From NCBI GenBank assembly GCA_030426065.1, contig JAUHZH010000018.1, forward strand, positions 1 to 12,684: a stretch of DNA of 12,684 nucleotides, given 5' to 3'. Numbering within the stretch: the first letter of the stretch is position 1; each line of letters starts with the position of its first letter. The position numbers and the translations under genes are program-made. This document shows, piece by piece, positions 1-6,564 of this stretch. Below the pieces are notes generated by a model. That model was not told the origin of the DNA, did no database searches, and saw nothing but the letters and a program-made list of their open reading frames with translations. This DNA is from Gammaproteobacteria bacterium. Lineage in GTDB: Bacteria; Pseudomonadota; Gammaproteobacteria; Xanthomonadales; Marinicellaceae.

Positions 1-1644
1 AGTTTTCCGGGGTTTGCCATCCTTGACCCACAAGTCGACGGCGAAATGGATGACAGTTTTGCTTATTGCAGTACCCCACCCAATGGTCAGAACTGTTTCA
101 CTTCACGGTTCTATGACGATCCCAGCTACGCACCCAATGGCCAAGCCCTGATCACATACCACCCCAACCAGACCCACTACTCCAATGACGATTCTGCCGA
201 TGGCTTTTGGCAACGGTATGGCGGCAGCATACAAGCCGTGATGCCGTATGTTCCTGAACTGACGATTGCATTGATTGACCACCATGGCAACACCCAAATT
301 CTGATCTCTCCAGAAACAGGCCACGCCCTCCGCTACCCCACATGGGTGGGTAAAAGGCAGCCTCCCACAATTCAAAAAAGCGTCACCAACGAAAGCATGG
401 ACACCGCCGAATTGCACATAGCTGATGTGCCACTTTGGTTCTCATTCGCCATCAACAACAACACCAACAAGACCAACCTGGTCAATCAACTGGATCAAAT
501 CACCGCCATCAGACTGCTGACCAAAAACATCGACAACAACGCCTGTACCAGCGATGCCACGCCAATACGCAACAGTGTTTGGACCAACGTTTACGACCAC
601 CCCACCCACCTCGGCATCAACAACGCCACCGGTTACTCCCGACACCTGGTGCCTGTGGCTTTGGGTGGTAATGCCAACGGAGATGTCCCTTTGAACAACG
701 ACGGTTCGGTTCGTTTACAACTGCCAGCCGGTGAATTGCTACTGATACAAGGCATTGATGACCAAGGGTTCATGGTGGCGCAACACGAACGGGTGTTTGC
801 TTTACCACCAGGTCATAAAATAGACACCTCGGTCAAACGCAGCCAATACAATGACCAATGTTCAGCCTGTCATGGCGCCATCAATCAACCATTCACCAGC
901 ATCCTCGATTACCAGTTGTTGGCCACCGGCATGGATTTTGATACCCAAGCCACCACCGCGGTTGATGTATCACACCCCACTGCAGAACAGGAAAAACTGA
1001 CCTTCAAAGACTTTTTCAGGCCCATCATCAACGACCGTTGCACCAGCTGTCATGGTGTCAACAACCCTGAAGGTGACCTGACACTCGCAGAAAACTATTC
1101 AGCCACTGCCAATTACCCAGCCCCTGGCAGCCAATGGGCAAACAGTGTCAACAACGGCTATGCAACCGCTGTACCTGTGGCTGATCGCGTTCATGGGTTC
1201 AACTGGTCACCCTCGCGCAGTTACATCATCACCGAAGGCGGTGATTATGAAGACGAATTCATCAACCCCAATGACCCGCACCAGCCCACAGGTGCATTGA
1301 CCCCTTGGGATCCGGGTTACCAAGCCTTGTTCTTGCCCAACCCAAGCAATGAGCTCTACTACCTCACCGATTACCCGTATCAATCACATTTTGGCCGTGG
1401 CGGCGATTTTGCCCGCACCAGCTACTTGCTGGGTGTACTGATCGGTCAAGACCTCGATCCCAGAAAATCATACATGGGAAGCTACGACCACACTGGCCTG
1501 TTGACCGATGCGGAAATCACCAGCCTCAAAGCCTTGATTGACAATGGTTTTCCCTACATGGCACGCTGCGATGACAAAACCATCACAGAAGGGATCAATG
1601 CTGGCCTGCCTTGGGGCGATCCAGTGGAACAGGATGGTTTGTAG
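1..1644 (+). CDS. Diheme c-type cytochrome, HzsA-like (5' truncated by window edge)
   Basis: The frame is open from base 1 with no clear start; the ATG at 46 has no ribosome site, so the gene begins upstream of the window. Seen: two haem c attachment motifs, CSACH (bases 859-873) and CTSCH (1039-1053). Before the first lies a DGS..LQLPAGELLLIQGIDDQG stretch ending in a PPGHK..QCSACH segment, the layout I know from the middle domain of hydrazine synthase alpha-like proteins. The second motif follows FKDFFRPIINDRC, a common lead-in to a C-terminal cytochrome domain. A late LTDAEITSLKALIDNG segment is also typical of that region. The usual N-terminal beta-propeller and export signal would lie upstream, unseen. 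Inference: an exported, haem-bearing redox protein of unknown substrate. The HzsA resemblance does not imply anammox, since related proteins are widespread. Haem binding is likely; substrate is unknown. Confidence 0.75.
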   Translation, partial: SFPGFAILDPQVDGEMDDSFAYCSTPPNGQNCFTSRFYDDPSYAPNGQALITYHPNQTHYSNDDSADGFWQRYGGSIQAVMPYVPELTIALIDHHGNTQILISPETGHALRYPTWVGKRQPPTIQKSVTNESMDTAELHIADVPLWFSFAINNNTNKTNLVNQLDQITAIRLLTKNIDNNACTSDATPIRNSVWTNVYDHPTHLGINNATGYSRHLVPVALGGNANGDVPLNNDGSVRLQLPAGELLLIQGIDDQGFMVAQHERVFALPPGHKIDTSVKRSQYNDQCSACHGAINQPFTSILDYQLLATGMDFDTQATTAVDVSHPTAEQEKLTFKDFFRPIINDRCTSCHGVNNPEGDLTLAENYSATANYPAPGSQWANSVNNGYATAVPVADRVHGFNWSPSRSYIITEGGDYEDEFINPNDPHQPTGALTPWDPGYQALFLPNPSNELYYLTDYPYQSHFGRGGDFARTSYLLGVLIGQDLDPRKSYMGSYDHTGLLTDAEITSLKALIDNGFPYMARCDDKTITEGINAGLPWGDPVEQDGL

Positions 1645-1666
1645 CCAAGCATCAGCCAAAGCCATG

Positions 1667-1688
1667 GGTGGCGATTCAATCCGCCACC
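1667..1688. other. Hairpin between convergent genes
   Basis: GGTGGCG (1667-1673) and CGCCACC (1682-1688) form a perfect 7-bp, GC-rich stem with an 8-base loop. It lies 22 bases after the cytochrome stop and spans the stop codon of the convergent oxidoreductase gene. Neither strand has a T-tract after it, so it is not a standard intrinsic terminator. It might still slow polymerase or protect the 3' end of either message. Confidence 0.35.
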
Positions 1689-2650
1689 GCATCTGGAATG
1701 AGCAGCACCTTGCTGGCACTGGCGCCACTTTCCAAGTATTGATGGGCTTCTTTACCTTGTGAAAGTTTGAATTCAACCGGCTGGGTCAGCTGTAATTGGC
1801 CCCGCCTGATGCGATCAAACAATGAGGCGGCACGTTCAAGCCTCGCTTCCTGACTGTTCAAGTGATACCACAAATCCCCACCCGTCAATGTTTTGCTGGT
1901 GTCCATCAACATCCTGGGGTCAACCAGGTCAGGATCACCCGCACTCATGCCATAAAAAACCACATGACCACCTTCACGAGTGACGGCAAAACTGTCTTTC
2001 AATGTGCGCCCAACACTGTCATAGGCCACATCCACGCCCTGCCCTTGGGTCAAAGCCATCACTTGCTCTTGCCAGTGGTCATTGAGCTCGATGGCATGAC
2101 TGGCGTGGCACGATTTTATGATGGATAACTTATCAGGGTTCCTTGTTAACCCAATGACATGTGCACCAGCAGCATGGCACATTTGGGTCAACAATTGACC
2201 TACACCACCCGCCGCCGCATGAATCAGAACCGTTTCTCCGGCCTGCACTTTGTGGCTGTCTTCCATCAGGTATTGGGCGGTCAGACCTTGTAACAGCAAA
2301 GCAGCGGACGTTTTGAGACCAATGTCACTTGGCACAGGAATCGCATGAGTTTCGGGAACCACTGTGTATTCAGCATTCGCCAATGGCACATCGGCATAGG
2401 CAACGAGATCACCTACTTTGAACTGACCAGAAAGTGATTCAACCACGATCCCAGCGCCTTCATAACCCGCCATGTAAGGTGGCTTACCCACCAAGTGATA
2501 ATGGCCTTGCCGTCTGTAAATGTCAGCGTAATTCAATCCAATGGCATGGTTCTTGATTAATATTTCATTGGCCTGAGGTTTGGGGTCAGCGACATCGATG
2601 AGTTGCATCACATCTGCACTGCCAAATTCTGAAAAAGTCAGGGCTTTCAT
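1676..2650 (-). CDS. Quinone oxidoreductase, zinc-independent MDR family
   Basis: A 324-residue NAD(P)H-dependent oxidoreductase of the medium-chain dehydrogenase/reductase superfamily, close to the usual length of quinone reductases such as E. coli QorA. Seen: an N-terminal GroES-like part with N40-Y41-x-D43 and a GYEGAG segment (62-67), then the nucleotide-binding glycine motif AAAGGVG (145-151). The zinc-ligand cysteines of alcohol dehydrogenases are absent. Start choice: an in-frame ATG lies 69 bases further upstream, but the ATG at 2650 has a clear AGGAGA ribosome site and begins the conserved MKALTF segment, so I use 2650. Known for the family: cytosolic reduction of quinones or alpha,beta-unsaturated carbonyls using NADPH. 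The exact substrate cannot be read. The gene lies 90 bp after the SMR gene, with a terminator between them. Confidence 0.88.
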   Translation of the reverse strand: MKALTFSEFGSADVMQLIDVADPKPQANEILIKNHAIGLNYADIYRRQGHYHLVGKPPYMAGYEGAGIVVESLSGQFKVGDLVAYADVPLANAEYTVVPETHAIPVPSDIGLKTSAALLLQGLTAQYLMEDSHKVQAGETVLIHAAAGGVGQLLTQMCHAAGAHVIGLTRNPDKLSIIKSCHASHAIELNDHWQEQVMALTQGQGVDVAYDSVGRTLKDSFAVTREGGHVVFYGMSAGDPDLVDPRMLMDTSKTLTGGDLWYHLNSQEARLERAASLFDRIRRGQLQLTQPVEFKLSQGKEAHQYLESGASASKVLLIPDAVAD

Positions 2651-2674
2651 GGTCAATTCTCCTAAAAATTTGTC

Positions 2675-2704
2675 AATATGACTTTGGGTGAGGTCTTTGG
2701 TCAA
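2675..2704 (-). promoter_or_regulatory. Possible promoter of the quinone oxidoreductase gene
   Basis: On the minus strand TTGACC (2704-2699) and CATATT (2680-2675) are separated by 18 bases, directly upstream of the AGGAGA ribosome site. The -10 box matches consensus at only four of six positions. It would explain transcription of the oxidoreductase past the upstream terminator. Weak evidence. Confidence 0.3.
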
Positions 2705-2728
2705 AAACAGCCAATACAAGCTGTTTTT
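2703..2728 (-). terminator. Intrinsic terminator after the SMR gene
   Basis: On the minus strand AAAAACAGC, an 8-base loop and GCTGTTTTT form a perfect 9-bp stem whose 3' arm ends in five Ts. It starts 12 bases after the SMR stop codon. The GC core is only four pairs and the rest is A-T, so termination may be partial. The A-tract and T-tract make it formally bidirectional, but only the minus-strand gene needs it. Confidence 0.6.
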
Positions 2729-2740
2729 ATCATTGTCTCA

Positions 2741-3058
2741 TCAATTGGTTGCCGAATGGTTGAACAAAAAGATGCCTGCAACAATCAACACAACCGCCAA
2801 CCAGGAAGGCAATGACAGGTGATTCTGATGGTAAAAATGTTGGATCATGGCTGTTCCGACCAGTCCAGCACTGGTCCACACGGCATAAGCCAAAGTCAAA
2901 GGCACTGTTTTGATGGCCTGGAACAAAAAATAAAAACTCAAAATCATGGTCAACACAACCCATGACAAGACAAAGATTTTGTGGGGTGTTTGGGTTGACG
3001 CTTTCAGCAAATTCACCCAAATGATTTCAAAAAGGGAAGACAGGATCAAAAACTTCAT
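2741..3058 (-). CDS. gdx: SMR-family guanidinium exporter (Gdx/SugE type)
   Basis: A 105-residue, four-helix small multidrug resistance transporter; helices lie at about 2-21, 28-48, 54-75 and 84-101. Seen: the essential membrane glutamate E11 followed by W14 (FEIIW), S41 in helix 2, and AYAVW with Y58 and W61 in helix 3. This E..W / S / Y..W set matches, with a small offset, the substrate-site residues known for guanidinium exporters of the Gdx subtype and differs from EmrE-type pumps. Known for the family: an inner-membrane, dual-topology dimer that exchanges guanidinium for protons. The ATG at 3058 follows a GAGG ribosome site five bases upstream. A guanidine-II riboswitch and a strong promoter precede the gene and independently support guanidine as substrate. 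SugE/quaternary-ammonium export is the older name for the group. Confidence 0.9.
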   Translation of the reverse strand: MKFLILSSLFEIIWVNLLKASTQTPHKIFVLSWVVLTMILSFYFLFQAIKTVPLTLAYAVWTSAGLVGTAMIQHFYHQNHLSLPSWLAVVLIVAGIFLFNHSATN

Positions 3059-3061
3059 TGT

Positions 3062-3127
3062 GGCCTCGCTTATTATTTAACAGCGGGGCCGTCCCCAATC
3101 GAAGGTGAGCGGTCAGGTCGTCCTGAC
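3062..3127 (-). promoter_or_regulatory. Guanidine-II (mini-ykkC) riboswitch with ribosome-site switch
   Basis: Read on the minus strand there are two short hairpins with ACGR tetraloops, the hallmark of mini-ykkC RNA. P1 is GTCAGG-ACGA-CCTGAC (3127-3112). P2 is GGGG-ACGG-CCCC (3096-3085). A 15-base linker separates them. An alternative fold is visible: GGCC-c-CGC (3090-3083) pairs with GCG-a-GGCC (3069-3062) around a 13-base AT-rich loop. That fold breaks P2 and buries GAGG (3067-3064), the ribosome site of the SMR gene. Guanidine binding to the ACGR loops would hold P2 and free the ribosome site, giving an ON switch at translation. The class and its ligand are established knowledge; the exact switching fold is inferred from the bases. 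Confidence 0.9.
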
Positions 3128-3143
3128 TTCAAAAGAAGCGCCC

Positions 3144-3172
3144 ATTGTAATGACGCCACAGTGTGTCGTCAA
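3144..3172 (-). promoter_or_regulatory. Sigma70 promoter of the riboswitch-gdx unit
   Basis: TTGACG (3172-3167), a 17-base spacer, and TACAAT (3149-3144) on the minus strand; each box is one base from consensus. The predicted transcript starts near 3137, about 10 bases before P1 of the riboswitch, which is where a leader should begin. From the -35 box into the spacer there is an imperfect inverted repeat, GACGaCAC-act-GTGgCGTC, which might be an additional operator. Confidence 0.75.
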
Positions 3173-3234
3173 TGTCTGAGCATGAATCGGCCCAAACGAT
3201 GAACTCGCTCAACACACATCCTCATGTGTCACCA

Positions 3235-5571
3235 TCAGTTTTTGAATGATGATTCACTGCCCTCAGATTCAACTCCAATAACGATGGCTTGGTATTGCTT
3301 TTCATTGACTGCATTCCAGCTGTCAGTGGATTGATTCTTCGCTTGATTGGCTTGTTCTTGGGCCGCTTCGAATTGACCTTGGTGGTGGAGCAAAAGGGCT
3401 TCGAGCAGTTTGATTTGCCACCAGTCCAGATTTTCTAAAGAGATCAATTGAAGCAATGCTTCCACCTGATTCCAATCCCCTTGGGCGATCAACAGTTCAG
3501 CCAATTCCAAGCGACTTGATGTGGCCACAGCCAACCAACCCAACTCAGAAGCTTTTTGAATTTTTCGAACCAACAAATCTGTGGTGTCCTGCCCATTGCT
3601 TTCAGCCAAAGCAAGCTGTAAATCAAGCGCCATCATTTGTTCGGTTGGACTGACTTCATCTTTGGCTAACTTCTGCTGATAGGATGCCAACCACTCTTGC
3701 AAAGGGATTGGATTGCCCAGTTTGACTTGGGTTTGCAAACTGATCAAACGCATGAGTCGGTTGAAATCTTTGTCAGGTAAGCTGCTCAGTAAATTGCTGA
3801 CCTTTTGGTGTTCATCTTGAGCATGCGCCAACCTGATGCGAGCACGGGTGATGTATTTTTGTTGTGAATTGCGTTTTCCCACTTCATCCATGATGGCCAA
3901 AGTCGGTGCGAACAACGCTTCAGCAGCTTCATATTGACCCGCCGCTGTGTACAATTCCAGCAAAAACAACTGGCCGGCAATTTGACCTTGGCGGTCAGAC
4001 ATTTTGATCTTGATGTCGATGGATTGCTGGTAAATTTCTTCGGCTTTTTGCCACTGGCCCAGACGCTTGAACACTTTACCCTTTTCAGACAATGTCGAAG
4101 ACAACAGGCGTTGCTGGTTGGTTTGTTGGTAGTAACTGATGGCTTGTTCAAAGTGTTGCAAGGCTTCTTGGTTGTTGCCCTGCATGGATTCAATTTGTCC
4201 TAACAAGTAATGTGGGTAACCATTGGGTTCCAGTTTTTGTTGATCTTGTATGGCAATCGAACGTGCCACCCAGCTTTTGGCTTGATCAAGCTGATTCATG
4301 CGCTTGTACATCAAAGCGACGTTCCCTGCCATGATGACTTGGTAATCATAACGCTGATTTTTGACAGCACCTTCAAAACCTTCTTCATAATAGGCCCGTG
4401 CAGCTTCGTCATCGCCTTGTCGCATTTTGGCTGAACCCAAAGCATTGGCGAGCACCAGTGCGGCAGATGGGTCATCAGTCAATTGGTGCAGTTCGGCTTT
4501 CAGTTTTAACAACTCTTGTTCAGACTCTGCTGCCATGCCCAACTTGCGCGTTGTCAAAGCCAGTTCGTACCTGGGCCAGAACAAGCTGGGGTCTTCATTG
4601 ACTGCCAGTTGAAAATATTCGCGCGCCTTTTTGGCATCACCCATGATCTGATAACCCATGCCTCGTGAATACAATTCATTGGTGAACACGTCTTCTGAAA
4701 TGCTGCGGTAAGGCATTCGGTTGGTGCGGCCTGGTAAAGCTGCCAGGAACTCCCTCACCATCTTTTGAACCATGGCGGTGGGGTTGTCGCCCTTGATGGC
4801 ATCAAATTTTCCTTGACCATTTGGGTGATAGACGGTGTGCACCAGTTGATACATGCCCCCATCGTCTGACGTCAGTTTGATCAGTAACAAATGGGTGAAA
4901 TCCATGTCTTGACGCAATTCTTCAAGTGCTGTGTTCGACAAATTGAGGTCATCAGGAAAAGCCGACACGTCTATTTGTGCAGTTTGACGACTGGAAACAG
5001 TCTCAACTGTGTGATCGGCCTTGATCATTTCATTGGCCAGGCTCATCAACCCCATCCCCGCCCACGCCAAATCGGATTCGTTGGTTTGGTTCATCACGGG
5101 CAAAACAGCCACCGTGATCTCATCTGGATTCACAGGGGTTTTCCTGAACAACCACAAAGAAGTCAGCAATGCAGCGATGACCAACAAGGCAAGCACATAA
5201 AACAAAGGCTTGTTGGGTGAGCGTTGTTGGACTGAATTTCGATGGTGATTTTGGGGCTCACTTGGTGTTTCCTGACAATTGACTTCAGCAATAAAGTGGT
5301 ACCCATGACCATGCACCGTTTTGATGATTTCTCCTGAATCATTGAGTAATTTTCTCGCTTTCATGATGGCTCGAGTCATGGCCGTTTCAGAAACTTCCAC
5401 ATCGGGCCAAATGGCATCCTGAATGTCCTCCTTGCTGAGTGCACGATCTCGGTTGGCAATCAAAAAAACCAATAAATCAAACACCTTCGGCTGTACTTTT
5501 TGAGGCTCACCAGCCACTGAAAGCATCCTTGTGTTTGTATTTATTTCAATTTGCTCAAAAGTATAAATCAT
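3235..5571 (-). CDS. CadC-like membrane-bound winged-helix regulator with TolB-like and TPR sensor region
   Basis: A 778-residue one-component regulator. Seen: an OmpR/PhoB-type winged helix at about 2-97 (PKVFDLLVFLI, LSKEDIQDAIWP, and the closing TVHGHGYHF wing); a polar linker; one membrane helix at about 122-142 followed by RK; then a large extracytoplasmic part. That part opens with a TolB/FlgO-like segment (ITVAVLPVMNQTNESD..WAGMGLM, from about 152) and continues as many TPR helices to the C-terminus. Topology follows CadC: DNA-binding domain inside, sensor in the periplasm. No receiver domain, so it is not a two-component regulator. The ATG at 5571 starts right at the winged helix but has no recognisable Shine-Dalgarno site. 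Divergent from mddA, with an 11-bp repeat array in the shared gap that is probably its operator. Ligand unknown; enzymatic activity unlikely. Confidence 0.85.
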   Translation of the reverse strand: MIYTFEQIEINTNTRMLSVAGEPQKVQPKVFDLLVFLIANRDRALSKEDIQDAIWPDVEVSETAMTRAIMKARKLLNDSGEIIKTVHGHGYHFIAEVNCQETPSEPQNHHRNSVQQRSPNKPLFYVLALLVIAALLTSLWLFRKTPVNPDEITVAVLPVMNQTNESDLAWAGMGLMSLANEMIKADHTVETVSSRQTAQIDVSAFPDDLNLSNTALEELRQDMDFTHLLLIKLTSDDGGMYQLVHTVYHPNGQGKFDAIKGDNPTAMVQKMVREFLAALPGRTNRMPYRSISEDVFTNELYSRGMGYQIMGDAKKAREYFQLAVNEDPSLFWPRYELALTTRKLGMAAESEQELLKLKAELHQLTDDPSAALVLANALGSAKMRQGDDEAARAYYEEGFEGAVKNQRYDYQVIMAGNVALMYKRMNQLDQAKSWVARSIAIQDQQKLEPNGYPHYLLGQIESMQGNNQEALQHFEQAISYYQQTNQQRLLSSTLSEKGKVFKRLGQWQKAEEIYQQSIDIKIKMSDRQGQIAGQLFLLELYTAAGQYEAAEALFAPTLAIMDEVGKRNSQQKYITRARIRLAHAQDEHQKVSNLLSSLPDKDFNRLMRLISLQTQVKLGNPIPLQEWLASYQQKLAKDEVSPTEQMMALDLQLALAESNGQDTTDLLVRKIQKASELGWLAVATSSRLELAELLIAQGDWNQVEALLQLISLENLDWWQIKLLEALLLHHQGQFEAAQEQANQAKNQSTDSWNAVNEKQYQAIVIGVESEGSESSFKN

Positions 5572-5594
5572 TGATATTAAAAGATTTAAATGCA

Positions 5595-5638
5595 GGTCAT
5601 AAATGGGTCATGAAACCGTCATTGATTGGTCAAGCCAT
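5595..5638. repeat. Four direct repeats at exact 11-bp period: probable operator
   Basis: Plus-strand units begin at 5595, 5606, 5617 and 5628: GGTCATAAATG, GGTCATGAAAC, CGTCATTGATT, GGTCAAGCCAT. The core is [GC]GTCA, with T sixth in three of four units; the rest varies. Tandem half-sites one helical turn apart are the known binding pattern of OmpR/PhoB-family winged helices; Pho boxes also use 11-bp units. The array lies 24 bases upstream of the start codon of such a regulator, in the gap it shares with mddA. Inference: an autoregulatory operator able to seat two regulator dimers, possibly also acting on mddA. Confidence 0.7.
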
Positions 5639-5728
5639 TTTTTTCAGTCCCAAGCACAATGGGCTCAGCTTTGAATCTGCAGCGATGGATTCTCGGTTGA
5701 GAAAATTTTAGCACAACAGAGGTTTACT

Positions 5729-6508
5729 ATGAAAAAGACACTGATTTTAATATATGGCGTGATCGCCTACCTGATGTTCATGGCCGTGATTACGTATGCC
5801 ATGGGCTTTATTGGCAACTTTGGTTTAAGCAACACACTGGACTCATTGCCCAACCGGCCCTTGATGGAAGCTTTGTTCATCAACCTGGGGTTGTTGACCT
5901 TGTTTGCGGTCCAACACAGTGGCATGGCGCGCAAGGGATTCAAAACCTGGATCAAAAAATACATCTCTTCAGCAGCAGAACGGTCGACTTATGTGATGAT
6001 GTCTAACCTGGCCTTCCTCAGCTTGATGGTATTCTGGGAACCCATCGGTGGGGTGATTTGGCATGTGGAGTCACAATTGGGCATTACCGCTTTGATCAGT
6101 TTATACATGATGGGTTGGTCACTGGTTTTCATCTCCAGCTTCCTGATCAATCATTTCAACTTATTTGGCTTACAACAAGTTTGGTACAACTTCAAAGGCA
6201 AAAGCATGCCTGGTTCCAAATTCACCACCCCTTCTTTGTATCGTTATGTCAGGCACCCTTTGTATGTTGGGTTCATCATTTTGATGTGGTCGGCCACAAC
6301 CATGACGGTTGCGCACTTGTTGTTTGCTGTCGGCGCCACTTTATACATCTTGGTGGGCATCCAGTTTGAAGAAAAAGACCTGAAGGAAGAATTGGGCGAA
6401 GCCTACACAGCGTACCAACAATCCGTTCCCATGATCATTCCTCGCGTACCAAACAAAAAAGTGCAGCAAGGGCAAACTCAAAACAAATCAGCAGAGCCGT
6501 CATCATGA
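5729..6508 (+). CDS. mddA: Methanethiol S-methyltransferase-like membrane protein (NnrU/ICMT superfamily)
   Basis: A 259-residue inner-membrane protein with about six hydrophobic segments, the usual size for MddA. Seen: VQHSGMAR (61-68), ERSTYVMMSNL (84-94), FLINHFNLFGLQQVW (138-152), YRYVRHPLYVGF (171-182) and EEKDL (214-218). The RHPLY and EE segments form the S-adenosylmethionine site in the isoprenylcysteine methyltransferase superfamily; the other motifs are the ones I associate with MddA. Known role: methylates methanethiol with S-adenosylmethionine to make dimethyl sulfide. The ATG at 5729 follows GAGG with six bases spacing. The stop overlaps an ATG at 6505, but the next gene more likely starts at 6565. 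The C-terminal 20 residues are polar and poorly conserved in my recollection. A related methyltransferase with another thiol acceptor is possible. Confidence 0.8.
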   Translation: MKKTLILIYGVIAYLMFMAVITYAMGFIGNFGLSNTLDSLPNRPLMEALFINLGLLTLFAVQHSGMARKGFKTWIKKYISSAAERSTYVMMSNLAFLSLMVFWEPIGGVIWHVESQLGITALISLYMMGWSLVFISSFLINHFNLFGLQQVWYNFKGKSMPGSKFTTPSLYRYVRHPLYVGFIILMWSATTMTVAHLLFAVGATLYILVGIQFEEKDLKEELGEAYTAYQQSVPMIIPRVPNKKVQQGQTQNKSAEPSS

Positions 6509-6564
6509 ATCGCAGCACAGCAACCATTTCAAAACACACCAAACAAAACAAAGAGAGAAAAAAC

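Noticed and set aside
454..480. Short AAC-rich low-complexity tract
   Set aside because: It encodes an Asn/Thr run in the cytochrome protein; too short and irregular to be a functional DNA repeat.
2651..2719. Longer N-terminus of the quinone oxidoreductase (ATG at 2719)
   Set aside because: The extra residues are unlike the family, and the segment contains the AGGAGA ribosome site of the internal ATG as well as part of the upstream terminator.
2730..3020. 96-codon frame overlapping the SMR gene on the same strand
   Set aside because: Lies in another frame of a well-supported four-helix transporter and has no membrane pattern or ribosome site.
3214..3229. ACACAT-CCTC-ATGTGT hairpin just after the winged-helix regulator stop
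   Set aside because: Six A/T-rich pairs with no T-tract on the gene strand; too weak to call a terminator.
6505..6564. Start of the beta-helix gene at 6505, overlapping the mddA stop
   Set aside because: It would place a polar 20-residue extension before an otherwise normal signal peptide; the ATG at 6565 has the better purine run and N-terminus.
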